From CAYWXK01 sp964462515 (GTDB lineage: Bacteria > Planctomycetota > Phycisphaerae > Sedimentisphaerales > Anaerobacaceae): a stretch of DNA of 64,000 bases. Below the pieces are notes generated by a model. That model searched no databases. It had not been told where the DNA came from and saw only the letters and a program-made list of their open reading frames with translations. Numbering within the stretch: the stretch's first letter is position 1; the number at the start of each line of letters is the position of its first letter. Positions 17,999 to 26,515 of this stretch are shown here, piece by piece. Both the position numbers and the translations under genes were made by a program. Location of the stretch: the NCBI GenBank assembly GCA_964462515.1, contig CAYWXK010000018.1, positions 17,548 to 81,547 on the forward strand. The letters are read 5' to 3'.

Positions 17999-18088
17999 AC
18001 AGCTACGCCGAGGGGCGGGTAAGTAAAACTGCAGCCTATCCGGCTGATTTCCTGTGGTGGCGCTGTTTTGCATCCCTTCGGTAGCTGT
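17999..18088. other. 90-nt imperfect long stem, possible structured RNA or repeat
   Basis: ACAGCTACGCCGAGGGG at the left end pairs with CCCTTCGGTAGCTGT at the right. Inside, GTAAAAC-type bases can pair with GTTTTGC, and GCAGCC-TATCC-GGCTG forms a terminal hairpin. It lies about 40 bp downstream of the minus-strand zinc-ribbon gene. No T-run is present, so I do not call it a terminator. Confidence 0.35.
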
Positions 18089-18126
18089 CAGGCAAAGATA
18101 AGCCAGGCAGGTGGGTTTGTCTGTGG

Positions 18127-18345
18127 TTAAGACTCTTGCGACAGTGCCTTTGCTTTCTTGGGGTCCATAGTCAACTCTACGTGCCCGCAATCGTAGCAGC
18201 CGAGGGCATTAACCGCAACTCCGCTGGTATGGACGGTCAATATTTTCGCGCCTTTGGCGCGAAAATAGACTTTCCCTGTTGACTGGAAGGAGCCGCGTTT
18301 AAGGTTAGTGCTGCCACATCTTAAACAACTCATTTCCTTGCTCAT
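18127..18345 (-). CDS. Small zinc-ribbon protein
   Basis: A 72-residue protein with two Cys pairs, CLRCGSTNLKRG at residues 7-10 and GCYDCGHVEL near residue 50. This is a standard zinc-ribbon knuckle arrangement around a beta-strand section (KVYFRAKGAKILTVHTSG). Resembles short bacterial nucleic-acid-binding zinc ribbons of unknown role. GAAAGGA lies 5 bases before the ATG. Cytoplasmic, monocistronic, divergent from mtnP. Confidence 0.75.
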   Translation of the reverse strand: MSKEMSCLRCGSTNLKRGSFQSTGKVYFRAKGAKILTVHTSGVAVNALGCYDCGHVELTMDPKKAKALSQES

Positions 18346-18639
18346 ATTGTTCCTTTCATTTATCGGTTCTTGGATAAAATTTACCCGGTTATGCTGTTTT
18401 TATGTTGACCACAGGCCGACCCTGCTTATATTGCAGCCTCTTTAAAAAATAAAAGCACTTCTTATCACCCTTTCTGGGCAATAGTGTATCAGACTTAATA
18501 GCGAGACATCAAGCAAAATCCGACCTCAATTTCGACTAATTTCGGCGTTTGTTAGCGGTGAGCAAGAATAATAAAGCCTTGTAAATGCGAAGGACAGTGA
18601 TTACTATAGTGGCCGATTATTGTAAAGGAGACAAAAGTT

Positions 18640-19515
18640 ATGGCAGAAGAGCTGGTCGGTGTGATAGGAGGAACAGGACTTGGCGATGCCTTGGCGGAAA
18701 AAATAACGGATGCGGAATTGCACGATGTTGATACACCTTTCGGTAAGCCAAGCTCAACAATTTTGGTTGGCAAATTCGGCAACAGGCAGGTCGCATTTCT
18801 GAATCGGCATGGCGAAGGGCATAAACTTTCGCCGAGTGAGGTGCCGTTTGCAGCCAATATCTTCGCATTGAAAAAGCTTGGCGTCCATACCATTATAAGC
18901 AGCGGGGCGGTAGGGTCGCTTAACAAGCAAATCGCCCCGAGGGATTTGGTTATCGTTGACCAGTTTATCGATAAGACATTCAAACGGCTAAAAACCTTCT
19001 TTAGCGGCTATGGTGCCGTGCATTGCGAGATGGCTAAGCCGGTTTGTGAGCGGCTTCGAAAGGTTTTCGCCCAGACAGCCAGGGGCGTTGACATAAGGAC
19101 TCATCCGAAGGGCACCTACATTTGTATGGAAGGGCCACAATTTTCGACGCGGGCTGAGTCGCTTATGCACCGAAGTTGGGGAGGCGATTTAATCGGAATG
19201 ACCGCTATGCCGGAGGCGAAGTTGGCCAGGGAAGCGCAAATTTGCTACGCCCTTGTAGCGATTGCCAGCGATTATGACTGTTGGAAGCCGCACGAGGAAG
19301 GAAGGAGCAAACAGACATTGCTTAAAGAAATAGTGGCAAATTTGAAGGCAGCAACGGAAAATTGTCTGGAACTTATAAAAGCGGTTTTGGCAAGCGATAG
19401 TGAGCTTGTCAGTGAAGATTGTTACTGTCGGCACAGTCTCGATTTGGCTGTCTGGACGGACAACAGTAAAATCGCAGCAACCGATAAAGAACAATTGAAA
19501 GTGCTTTTTGAGTAG
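18640..19515 (+). CDS. mtnP: S-methyl-5'-thioadenosine phosphorylase
   Basis: 291 residues of the MtnP/PNP family. Phosphate-binding start VGVIGGTGLGD, then FLNRHGEGHKLSPSEVPFAANI (RHG and purine-site region), the conserved GTYICMEGPQFSTRAES, the methionine/aspartate region DLIGMTAMPEAKLAREA, and ASDYDCW, whose aspartate distinguishes 6-aminopurine acceptors. Splits 5'-methylthioadenosine with phosphate into adenine and 5-methylthioribose-1-phosphate for methionine salvage and polyamine by-product removal. A good ribosome site (AAAGGAG) precedes the ATG. No other salvage gene is adjacent. Confidence 0.93.
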   Translation: MAEELVGVIGGTGLGDALAEKITDAELHDVDTPFGKPSSTILVGKFGNRQVAFLNRHGEGHKLSPSEVPFAANIFALKKLGVHTIISSGAVGSLNKQIAPRDLVIVDQFIDKTFKRLKTFFSGYGAVHCEMAKPVCERLRKVFAQTARGVDIRTHPKGTYICMEGPQFSTRAESLMHRSWGGDLIGMTAMPEAKLAREAQICYALVAIASDYDCWKPHEEGRSKQTLLKEIVANLKAATENCLELIKAVLASDSELVSEDCYCRHSLDLAVWTDNSKIAATDKEQLKVLFE

Positions 19516-19676
19516 CGCATTTATTTTTTAGGGACCGTATCAGCGGGAATTTGCAAAGGTGACTACGGCTGCCTAAACAAAAAGCGATATAAGCTATTGA
19601 CGGCAGGGGGGTTGTCGATATAGTAGAAATCAAGTTTTATCAGTTTTTGAAAACCTAAGTTGAAAGGATTGTAAAA

Positions 19677-20096
19677 ATGAAGGGATTAGCTCAGAAGATG
19701 TTTATTCCGGCAGTTAGCGCTTTTGTTATTATGTTAGTCGCAAGCTGCCAGGAGCAGGGAGGAGCAAATGATAAGATGAGCAGGGTGATAGCCGCTGAAA
19801 ATATGAAGTTAAAGAAAACATTAGAGGATACTGCTAAGGAGGTAGAAAGGTTAAAGCAGGTAAATAGTAGTGAGTCGAAGCGGCAGGGAGAGCTACTCGC
19901 GAAGTGCTTGGAGGAAAAGGAAATCTGGGAAAAGAAGTCTGAGGAGAACGTCAAAGAGCAGGTCGGCGAGCTTTTAGAGAATCTTATGGACGAAAGTGCA
20001 AAGCTGCGAGATGAAAACGAAGGTCTCAAAGCTCAGATAGAGAAGCTAAAAGCGGAACTTGCGGGGAAACAGCAGGGCGAGAAATCTAAAGAGTAA
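19677..20096 (+). CDS. Coiled-coil lipoprotein
   Basis: 139 residues. Signal peptide with lipobox (FVIMLVASC, Cys about residue 25). The rest is a nearly uninterrupted heptad coiled coil (AENMKLKKTLEDTAKEVERL through AQIEKLKAELAG), rich in K and E. GAAAGGAT precedes the ATG. Function unknown; probably a periplasm-facing lipid-anchored spacer or assembly factor. No homology I can name. Confidence 0.7.
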   Translation: MKGLAQKMFIPAVSAFVIMLVASCQEQGGANDKMSRVIAAENMKLKKTLEDTAKEVERLKQVNSSESKRQGELLAKCLEEKEIWEKKSEENVKEQVGELLENLMDESAKLRDENEGLKAQIEKLKAELAGKQQGEKSKE

Positions 20097-20259
20097 GGAA
20101 AGAAAGCAAACAAACCGGAGGGGACAAAGGGGTGTGGTGTGCGCTCGCAATTGAACAGTGCCACGATAACCAATATCAATGGCGACGAGTGAGAGGCCCA
20201 TTACAGATACACAAAGAACGGCGATATGACTTACAGAACCATAAACTATTCGCAAACCG

Positions 20260-21435
20260 ATGAATCAGAGTAAGATAATTGAGGGTTTGAAAAGTCAGGC
20301 AAGTCCTTTGCTGAAGTTCTTGATAGGTATTGCATTTGTTTTGGCAACGTTATTCTTTGTTTCTCTCGTTTACGAGATTGCAATACAACAGTATAAGGTA
20401 AGACAACATTACAAGCCAACCGAAGCGAAAGTGCTGCATTCGGAAATCAAAATATCAAAAAAAATTCCTGTCAAAATAAGTTCGTACACTCGGCGATATA
20501 CACCTCACGTGGAGTATAGCTATGTAGTTGCAGGGCAGCAATACATATCACACGATATTACTATCATAAACCCTAATAATACAACTCAGAAGTGGGCAAA
20601 GGAAATCGTTGACAAATATCATCCGGGCGCAAAGGTCATTGCATATTATAATCCCAGGAACCCTCAAAAATCATTTCTAATATATGAGGTTGCCTTCTGG
20701 CCTTACCAATATGCACTTACTTGTTTTGCTCTGTTGTGTGTTTGTGTTGCGACATATTCTGCAATAGGGAAAATATATAACAAACCAAGAGCCCCCAACC
20801 AAATTTCAGAAAATTTTTACGTACTGAAGCCCGATAATGCCAAAAAAACTTTTCAAAAAGCTATAGTGTATTGTTTTTTCTATTATCTTGTGGGAATAAC
20901 AATCGGTGTGCTTTACTTTTCTATTGCAGATAAAGCCTATCAATTATTTCCTCAAGTTGCGTATGGCATTTATTTCCTTTTGGGTCTTATTCCCATCTGC
21001 TATTTTGGGTATAATGCTTTGCGGTCTCGCTATCTGCAATCACCAGAAGTTCTGATTGGTCAATCGCATTTACAGGTAGGCGAAAAAATAAGAATCAAAG
21101 TCACACAGAAATTCAAAAAAGCAGTAGAACTGGTTAATACGGAAATTGCTTTGGTGTGCACAACCTACTATAGAAGCAAGGACAGACGTGGAAACGATTG
21201 TATAAGAAGCCAGGATGATGTCATTAGTAAAGTTATTCTCTGCAAACAAAGGTTTTTCATGGCCGGTGACTTGTTGGAATTTGAGGATGATGTTTTAATA
21301 CCACATAATGCACACAGAAGTGGCTTTTCAGAAAAAAAGAGTGAATTTCCATTTTACCGCTGGTACTTTAGAATTATCAACACACGAGCCCATGGTTCTG
21401 CTTATACAACGAAGTATTTTGTCAATTGCGAATGA
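20260..21435 (+). CDS. DUF3592 family membrane protein
   Basis: 391 residues. Membrane helices near 18-42, 150-168, 205-225 and 232-252. The extracytoplasmic part after the first helix (AKVLHSEIKI, HVEYSYVVAGQQYISHDI, KYHPGAKVIAYYNPRNP, then SFLIYE) is the DUF3592 signature, including the PGxxVxxYYxPxxP motif. The C-terminal ~140 residues form a second soluble domain (EVLIGQSHLQVGEKIRIKV) resembling arrestin-like beta proteins, seen only as a strand pattern. No clear ribosome site (AACCG). Function unknown. Confidence 0.7.
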   Translation: MNQSKIIEGLKSQASPLLKFLIGIAFVLATLFFVSLVYEIAIQQYKVRQHYKPTEAKVLHSEIKISKKIPVKISSYTRRYTPHVEYSYVVAGQQYISHDITIINPNNTTQKWAKEIVDKYHPGAKVIAYYNPRNPQKSFLIYEVAFWPYQYALTCFALLCVCVATYSAIGKIYNKPRAPNQISENFYVLKPDNAKKTFQKAIVYCFFYYLVGITIGVLYFSIADKAYQLFPQVAYGIYFLLGLIPICYFGYNALRSRYLQSPEVLIGQSHLQVGEKIRIKVTQKFKKAVELVNTEIALVCTTYYRSKDRRGNDCIRSQDDVISKVILCKQRFFMAGDLLEFEDDVLIPHNAHRSGFSEKKSEFPFYRWYFRIINTRAHGSAYTTKYFVNCE

Positions 21436-21560
21436 TGCGACATGCAGATTGCACGATTTACATTCAGGGATCAGGTAGCTGCGAAATTCGAAGAACCGCT
21501 AACTTTGCACAAGTACTTGTATTGCCTCAACGACCCACACACTTAATCGCCTGTCGGCTG

Positions 21561-23336
21561 TCAGGTTATAGAGTTATATATTTTCCGGGTAGCTTTAACG
21601 CAATCAAGCAATTTTTCGTCAGGATAGTGTTTTTGCATTGCGGCGGCCACAAGCCCTACAAACATCGGATGTGGCTTGAGCGGGCGCGAGGTCAGGCAGG
21701 GGTGTGCCTGCGCCCCCATAAAAAATGGATGTGAAGGAAGCTCAAGTATCTGCATAATGGGTTGATTGAGGGCTTTTCCGGAAAATACAAGGCCGGCTTT
21801 TTCCAGCTGCTCTATATACCGTGGGTCAACTTCGTAACGATGTCTGAAGCGCATTCTAACCGTCTTTTTCCTGTCAAAAATCTTCCAGGCCAGTGTCTGT
21901 GGCTTTAATTCTATATCGTGTCCGCCCAGCCGCATACTTCCTCCCAGACCTTCTATCCCTTTTTGCTCCGGCAGGATGTTTATTACAGGTTCAGGACAAT
22001 CAGGGTCTATTTCGGTGCTATTGGATTTTGTAAGGCCGCAGATGTTACGGGCAAATTCGACGACAGCCATCTGGAAGCCGAAGCACAAGCCCAGATACGG
22101 CAATTTGTTTTCTCTGACGAATTTTATGCAGGCGATTTTTCCTTCTGCGCCTCGTGTGCCGAAGCCTCCGGGGACAATGATGCCATCGACGTCACTGAGA
22201 TTATTGACTGCGTTCTGGTCTGTGATGTTTGTTGTTTCAATCCATTTTATTTTTACGTTGCAGCCAAGGGCGATGCCGGCGTGTTCGAGGGCGTTGATTA
22301 TCGAGGCGTAACTATCGCGAACCGAGGTATATTTGCCGGTGATGCCGACGGTAACTTCGCGCCTGTTGGAGCCGATTTTGTCGGTGAAGTCGCACCACTG
22401 TTCCCAGGCCTTGCGCTCGTGGTGCAGATTGATTCTATCCTCGATTTTCAACAGCCGCAAGACGGCGAAGTCGAGCTTGGCGTCTCTGAGCATCGCCGGT
22501 ATCATATAGATACTGGCGGAATCCGGCACGCTTATGACACGCTCGAACGGCACGTTGCTATAGACGCTGATTTTCTGGCGGACCTTGTCACTAACTGGAT
22601 TCGATGCCCTGCAGGCGATAATATCAGGCTGGATGCCACATTCCATAAGCTGCTTGATTCCGAGCTGTGCGGCCTTTGATTTCTGCTCGCCGAGTGTCTT
22701 TGGCTCAAGTATATACGTTAGCGCCACGAAGCAACTGCTGTTTGGGCCTTCTTCGTAGGCCAGCTCGCGCATTGCCTCGATATAGTAGGCGTTTTCGAGG
22801 TCGCCGACGGTGCCGCCAATCTCGACAAATACGATGTCGGCATCGCTATCAATTGCTAACCGGCGAAGTCTTAGTTTGACCTCGCCTGTAACGTGAGGAA
22901 TCATCTGGACGTCTCTGCCCAAGTAGTCGCCGTGGCGTTCCTTATTAAGGACGGAGCTGAATATCTGGCCGCTGGTGGTGAAGTTTGCTTTGCTTAAATC
23001 CTGGTCTAACATCCTCTCGTATGTGCCCAGGTCCATATCGCATTCCATACCATCATCTAACACAAATACCTCGCCGTGTCGGAATGGATTTAGTGTGCCG
23101 GAATCAACGTTCAGATAACCCTCTAACTTTATTGGAGCAACTTTTAGCCCTTTATCCTGCATAAGTTTGGCTAAGCACGATGAGAATATCCCTTTGCCCA
23201 AGCCGCTCATCACCGTGCCCATAACAAAGACATATCGCGTCTTTCCCTTTTTATAACCATCCGGCATCGGCGAGAAAAATTCGCTTTCGGTAGAAACGTC
23301 ACTAACAGAAGCTAACAGGTCATTATCTTTTGACAT
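21561..23336 (-). CDS. pyrG: CTP synthase, divergent, altered glutaminase triad
   Basis: 591 residues, longer than the usual ~540 because of an N-terminal extension of ~30. Synthetase domain: P-loop GTVMSGLGKGIFSS (normally GGVVSSLGKGI), KLEGYLNVDSGTLNPFRHGEVFVLDDG, EIGGTVGDLE. Glutaminase domain: GGFGTRGAEGKI and the nucleophile in LGLCFGFQ. The usual HPE of the Cys-His-Glu triad reads HPC (AQAHPCLTSRP, codon TGC at 21696-21698, residue 547). Makes CTP from UTP with ATP, using glutamine or ammonia. Downstream partner of kdsB, whose CMP-sugar synthesis consumes CTP, but an FRG gene and repeats now lie between. AAGGAAAAG is the ribosome site. Confidence 0.93.
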   Translation of the reverse strand: MSKDNDLLASVSDVSTESEFFSPMPDGYKKGKTRYVFVMGTVMSGLGKGIFSSCLAKLMQDKGLKVAPIKLEGYLNVDSGTLNPFRHGEVFVLDDGMECDMDLGTYERMLDQDLSKANFTTSGQIFSSVLNKERHGDYLGRDVQMIPHVTGEVKLRLRRLAIDSDADIVFVEIGGTVGDLENAYYIEAMRELAYEEGPNSSCFVALTYILEPKTLGEQKSKAAQLGIKQLMECGIQPDIIACRASNPVSDKVRQKISVYSNVPFERVISVPDSASIYMIPAMLRDAKLDFAVLRLLKIEDRINLHHERKAWEQWCDFTDKIGSNRREVTVGITGKYTSVRDSYASIINALEHAGIALGCNVKIKWIETTNITDQNAVNNLSDVDGIIVPGGFGTRGAEGKIACIKFVRENKLPYLGLCFGFQMAVVEFARNICGLTKSNSTEIDPDCPEPVINILPEQKGIEGLGGSMRLGGHDIELKPQTLAWKIFDRKKTVRMRFRHRYEVDPRYIEQLEKAGLVFSGKALNQPIMQILELPSHPFFMGAQAHPCLTSRPLKPHPMFVGLVAAAMQKHYPDEKLLDCVKATRKIYNSIT

Positions 23337-23354
23337 ATCTTTTCCTTATTTTTT

Positions 23355-23401
23355 GCCACAGAGCGCATTTATCCGCCTGTGGCGGACAGAGGTCACAGAG
23401 A
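23355..23401. repeat. GCCACAGAG...CACAGAGA dispersed repeat with nested hairpin
   Basis: Begins GCCACAGAG and ends GTCACAGAGA. Between lies the palindrome TCCGCC-TGT-GGCGGA. The inverted partner is at 24250-24298, on the other side of the FRG gene. Sister copies with the same nested hairpin are at 33732-33778 and 61891-61938. Confidence 0.75.
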
Positions 23402-23433
23402 TATTTTTTTTATTCATATTTAGTGTCAATTAC

Positions 23434-24216
23434 TTATTTCAGAAACAATTCCCGCAAAGCTAATGTATCCATAAGACTCGGCTCTGAACCGAACAGCGAA
23501 TAAGCCGTAATATTCATTGAATCCAATTTTATGAGCACCTTTTGTTGTTCTGACGCCGGAATTTCATATTTAATCAGGACGTCTTTACCTTCATCATCCT
23601 TAACATCAACATCTTCGTGATTAGCAAAGCACGTTTCCTCTCCTCGTCCTTTAACACAAATCGAATATTCACTTTGTTGCAGATAATGTTTACGATCTGT
23701 TGCTATAGAAGGACCTAAAATCCGAATACATGGATTTTGCCCACAAGAATACTTTCCTGTATACACAAAAATTGCAACATGTTCTTTTTTGGAATATATA
23801 TCTCCAAAAGCGAAGAAGGCGGCTATGTATGGTGATTTAGTCCAGTCTATCAAAGGACTTGGGAATCCATTGTGTCTTAAGTATGCCATAAATTCATAAG
23901 TCGAGAACGGTAATTCAAACTTTCCGAGGTTTATATTTTGCTCCTTTTTTTCCAGATCCCATTTCCTGCTGGTGCAGGTTGAAATGTGTTTGCAAACAAC
24001 TTCTAATATTGTTTGATAATCAGAAAACTTCATCTCCCTTTTTACCCTATCAAGGGTCGATTCCAAGTTATATTCGGAGTCTTTTACTCCCCTATAAAGG
24101 GGACACTCCATAGTGCTTCTCTGTTCTTGTCGTTGCAGTTCCTTGAACTGTTTATCTATCTCTATCAATTTTCCTTCAAAATCTTCCCAAGTATTGAGTG
24201 GTATTGGTTTTTTCAT
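23434..24216 (-). CDS. FRG domain protein
   Basis: 260 residues. Motifs of the FRG family: PLYRGVKDSEYNLESTLDR near the N-terminus (the arginine-glycine motif), and YLRHNGFPSPLIDWTKSPYIAAFFAF, the conserved DWT-SPxIAAxFA block. FRG proteins have no settled activity; many sit in variable, defence-like or mobile regions. No membrane segment or signal. It is on the same strand as kdsB and pyrG and sits exactly between them, bounded by inverted copies of the GCCACAGAG repeat. This suggests a later insertion expressed from the host operon. The start (MKKPIPLNTW) lacks a strong ribosome site. Confidence 0.82.
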   Translation of the reverse strand: MKKPIPLNTWEDFEGKLIEIDKQFKELQRQEQRSTMECPLYRGVKDSEYNLESTLDRVKREMKFSDYQTILEVVCKHISTCTSRKWDLEKKEQNINLGKFELPFSTYEFMAYLRHNGFPSPLIDWTKSPYIAAFFAFGDIYSKKEHVAIFVYTGKYSCGQNPCIRILGPSIATDRKHYLQQSEYSICVKGRGEETCFANHEDVDVKDDEGKDVLIKYEIPASEQQKVLIKLDSMNITAYSLFGSEPSLMDTLALRELFLK

Positions 24217-24249
24217 CGTATCAACCGCTTAACAACTAAAATCTTTTTT

Positions 24250-24298
24250 TCTCTGTGTCCTCTGTGGCAAAAAGAAAATAACTAAAATCCTCTGTGGC
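24250..24298. repeat. GCCACAGAG dispersed repeat, inverted copy
   Basis: TCTCTGTGTCCTCTGTGGC (24250-24268) plus a second half-copy CCTCTGTGGC (24289-24298). The stop codon and last residues (SHRGF) of kdsB are encoded by the second part. Confidence 0.7.
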
Positions 24299-25130
24299 TA
24301 TTTTTATATCTTTTTACGAATTCTGCGTATTGCTGCGGGGTGTCGATGCCATCACAGGTGTGTTTGACCTTGCCGACTAATATACCAAAGCCATTTTCAA
24401 TCGCACGCAGTTGTTCGAGTTTTTCGATTTTTTCAAGCGGTGTCTGCGGCAAAGAAGTAATCTTCAGTAAGAAGTCCTTGCGATAGGCGTAAATTCCAAT
24501 ATGCCGAAGGTATTGTCCTAATTTGCCTATGCCGGCCTTTTCCCTGTCATAAGGAATCGGACTTCTGGAGAAATAGATTGCCCGTCCAACCTCGTATTGC
24601 GTGTTGCGTATTTCGTGTTGTGTATTGTCATTCCCGCGAAAGCGGGAATCCACTTCTTTCTTTTCGCACGACGCATCACGCACCACGCACAACGACATTA
24701 CGACTTTCACAATATTCGGGTTGGCAATCTGTTCGGCGTTATCGAACGGCGCTGCTAATGTGGCCATTGGATAATCAGGATTATCAATTAGCAGCCGGGC
24801 CAGATAGTCAATATTGGCCGGGTCGATTTCCGGCTCATCGGCCTGGAGATTAACTACGATGTCGGCATCTATATTTGCAACGGCTTCGGCGATGCGGTCG
24901 GTGCCGCTTTTGTGTCTCACTGAGGTTAAAACACATTCGGCTCCGAAGGATTTTGCGGCATCGACGACCCTCCGGTCATCGGCTGCTATTATTACTTTGT
25001 CGAGTAGTTTGGCCCGGCAGGCCTGTTCATAGACGTGCTGGATGAGGAATTTGCCCGTATCTTTGGCGAGAACTTTACCCGGGAATCTTGTCGAACTATA
25101 ATGAGCTGGAATACAAGCCAAAATTTTCAA
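24282..25130 (-). CDS. kdsB: 3-deoxy-manno-octulosonate cytidylyltransferase with a repeat-encoded insertion
   Basis: 282 residues against a usual ~250. The CMP-KDO synthetase motifs are intact: CIPAHYSSTRFPGKVLA at the N-terminus, NLQADEPEIDP, IYFSRSPIPYDR and HIGIYAYRKDFL. It activates KDO as CMP-KDO for lipid A-core assembly, indicating a Gram-negative envelope. Residues 147-180 (SRFRGNDN, TQHEIRNTQ and others) are foreign: they are encoded by palindromic repeat DNA placed in frame between VKVVMS and VGRAIYFSR, a surface loop in known structures. The C-terminal SHRGF also comes from a repeat. Both flanks of the insert are conserved, so the protein may still fold. First gene of the kdsB-(FRG)-pyrG unit. 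Confidence 0.93.
   Translation of the reverse strand: MKILACIPAHYSSTRFPGKVLAKDTGKFLIQHVYEQACRAKLLDKVIIAADDRRVVDAAKSFGAECVLTSVRHKSGTDRIAEAVANIDADIVVNLQADEPEIDPANIDYLARLLIDNPDYPMATLAAPFDNAEQIANPNIVKVVMSLCVVRDASCEKKEVDSRFRGNDNTQHEIRNTQYEVGRAIYFSRSPIPYDREKAGIGKLGQYLRHIGIYAYRKDFLLKITSLPQTPLEKIEKLEQLRAIENGFGILVGKVKHTCDGIDTPQQYAEFVKRYKNSHRGF
24591..24692. repeat. 102-bp repeat block inserted in frame in kdsB
   Basis: Contains the hairpin ATTCCCGCG-AAA-CGCGGGAAT-type palindrome common in dispersed bacterial repeats, flanked by short reiterated ACGCAT/CACGCA and CGTATTGCGTGTTG motifs. The length is 34 codons exactly, leaving kdsB in frame. A sister hairpin is at 31147-31166, just after trpE. Confidence 0.8.
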
Positions 25131-25495
25131 TTTTATTTAACCTTCTCGCCAGCGGACTTCGGCGAGCCGAATTTTCGCTGGGTAAATTAGCTCCTGATTA
25201 CCGCCGAATTTAGGCGGCGTTGAAAATCCAATCGGGTCTTTATAGTAAACGGGCGGTCGGGATTTGTCAACAGGGGAAAGGAAAATTTCTTGGCAAAATC
25301 AAAATTTTTGCGCCAACCAACAAAAAACCAGGCGTAAACCCTTCGACTGCGCTCAGGGCAAAATTGCGGGGCTAAATAAGAAACGGAATAAAACTTTGCT
25401 TGTAACAGCTTAGCAGGGGGGATATACTTTTGGAATTACCGGTTATTGGTGGTCTTTTTGATAATACTGTAACTAATGTTTATGGAGTGCTAAAT
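25131..25495. other. Divergent intergenic region of kdsB and the sugar transporter
   Basis: Holds small palindromic repeat pieces: CGCCAGCGGACTTCGGCG near 25146, a GCCGAATTTAGGCGGC hairpin near 25203 and CCCTTCGACTGCGCTCAGGGC near 25339. It ends with the probable transporter promoter. I see no gene or RNA gene; the two small hairpins could act as bidirectional signals. Confidence 0.5.
25400..25428 (+). promoter_or_regulatory. Probable promoter of the sugar ABC operon
   Basis: TTGTAA (25400-25405), 17-bp spacer, TATACT (25423-25428), then about 68 bp to the substrate-binding protein start. Four of six and five of six matches to the sigma70 consensus. I see no operator palindrome. Confidence 0.4.
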
Positions 25496-26515
25496 ATGAA
25501 GAAGGTATTAACCGCAATTGGGCTTATAGTTATTGTAATCGTTTTGTGCGCAGTAGGTTGCAAGCAGAAAGAAGAAGGCACAAAGAAGTATCGAATAGCT
25601 GTTATTCCCAAAGGAACAACGCACGTTTTCTGGAAGTCCATTCATGCAGGGGCGGTCAAGGCACAGCAGGAGCTAAAGGCAGAAGGCGTGGACATAGAGA
25701 TTATATGGAAAGGGCCTCTAAAGGAGGACGACAGGGAATCGCAGATAAGGGTCGTGGAGGATTTTGTTACACTTGGCGTAACGGGGATAGTATTGGCGCC
25801 GCTGGACGATACGGCGCTGCGGGCGCCGGTCAAGGATTCGGTGAATAGAGGCATTCCGGTAGTGATAATCGACAGCGGCCTTAAAAGCGAGGATTACGTC
25901 AGCTTTGTCGCAACAGGCAATTACGAAGGCGGCAGAAAGGGCGGCGAACAATTAGCCAAAACCATAGGCGGAAAAGGAAAGGTCATTATGCTGCGATACC
26001 AGGAAGGTTCGGCCAGCACTATGGAGCGGGAACGGGGCTTTTTAGATGTGCTGAAAGAAAAATATCCCGATATTCAGGTTGTCAGCGCTAATCAATATGG
26101 CGGCGCAACAACGGAAAGCGCATATCAGGCCGGCGAAAACCTCTTGGCTTCGCTGCGGACACCCGATGGGACGTTGACCATTGATGGGATATTCTGCCCC
26201 AATGAGTCAACGACATTCGGGATGCTGCGGGCACTACAGGATGGCGGCCTGGCAGGAAAGGTTAAGTATGTTGGTTTTGACAGTTCCGATAGGTTGGTGC
26301 AGGCGCTGCGGGATGGCCAGATGCACGGACTGGTGCTGCAGGACCCAATCAATATGGGTTACTTAGGGGTCAAGACTATGATGGCGCACCTGAAGGGCGA
26401 GAAGGTGGAAAAGATAATCGACACCGGCTCGATAGTGGCGACCCTTGAAAATATGAATGACCCCGAGATTAAGAATCGACTTGAGCCGGATTACAAAAAA
26501 TGGCTGAACGAGTAG
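25496..26515 (+). CDS. Sugar ABC transporter substrate-binding lipoprotein (RbsB type)
   Basis: 339 residues from the ATG at 25496 (GGAG at 25484-25487; the longer frame from 25430 has a TTG start and no signal peptide at its front). Lipoprotein signal ending LCAVGC. Type I periplasmic binding fold of the RbsB/LacI class: YRIAVIPKGTTHVFWKSIHAG, GVTGIVLAPLDDTALRAPV, GIPVVIIDSGL, GGKGKVIML and YVGFDSSDRLVQALRDGQ. Captures a sugar and delivers it to the permease encoded two genes on. The exact ligand is not predictable; ribose-, xylose- and inositol-type sugars are common for this class. Confidence 0.9.
   Translation: MKKVLTAIGLIVIVIVLCAVGCKQKEEGTKKYRIAVIPKGTTHVFWKSIHAGAVKAQQELKAEGVDIEIIWKGPLKEDDRESQIRVVEDFVTLGVTGIVLAPLDDTALRAPVKDSVNRGIPVVIIDSGLKSEDYVSFVATGNYEGGRKGGEQLAKTIGGKGKVIMLRYQEGSASTMERERGFLDVLKEKYPDIQVVSANQYGGATTESAYQAGENLLASLRTPDGTLTIDGIFCPNESTTFGMLRALQDGGLAGKVKYVGFDSSDRLVQALRDGQMHGLVLQDPINMGYLGVKTMMAHLKGEKVEKIIDTGSIVATLENMNDPEIKNRLEPDYKKWLNE

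Noticed and set aside
17990..18125. Possible cyclic-di-GMP (GEMM) riboswitch on the minus strand, from GAAGGGATGCAAAACAG
   Set aside because: The conserved core (GGGACGCAAAGC with matching P1/P2 stems) is not present, and it lies downstream rather than upstream of the nearest minus-strand gene.
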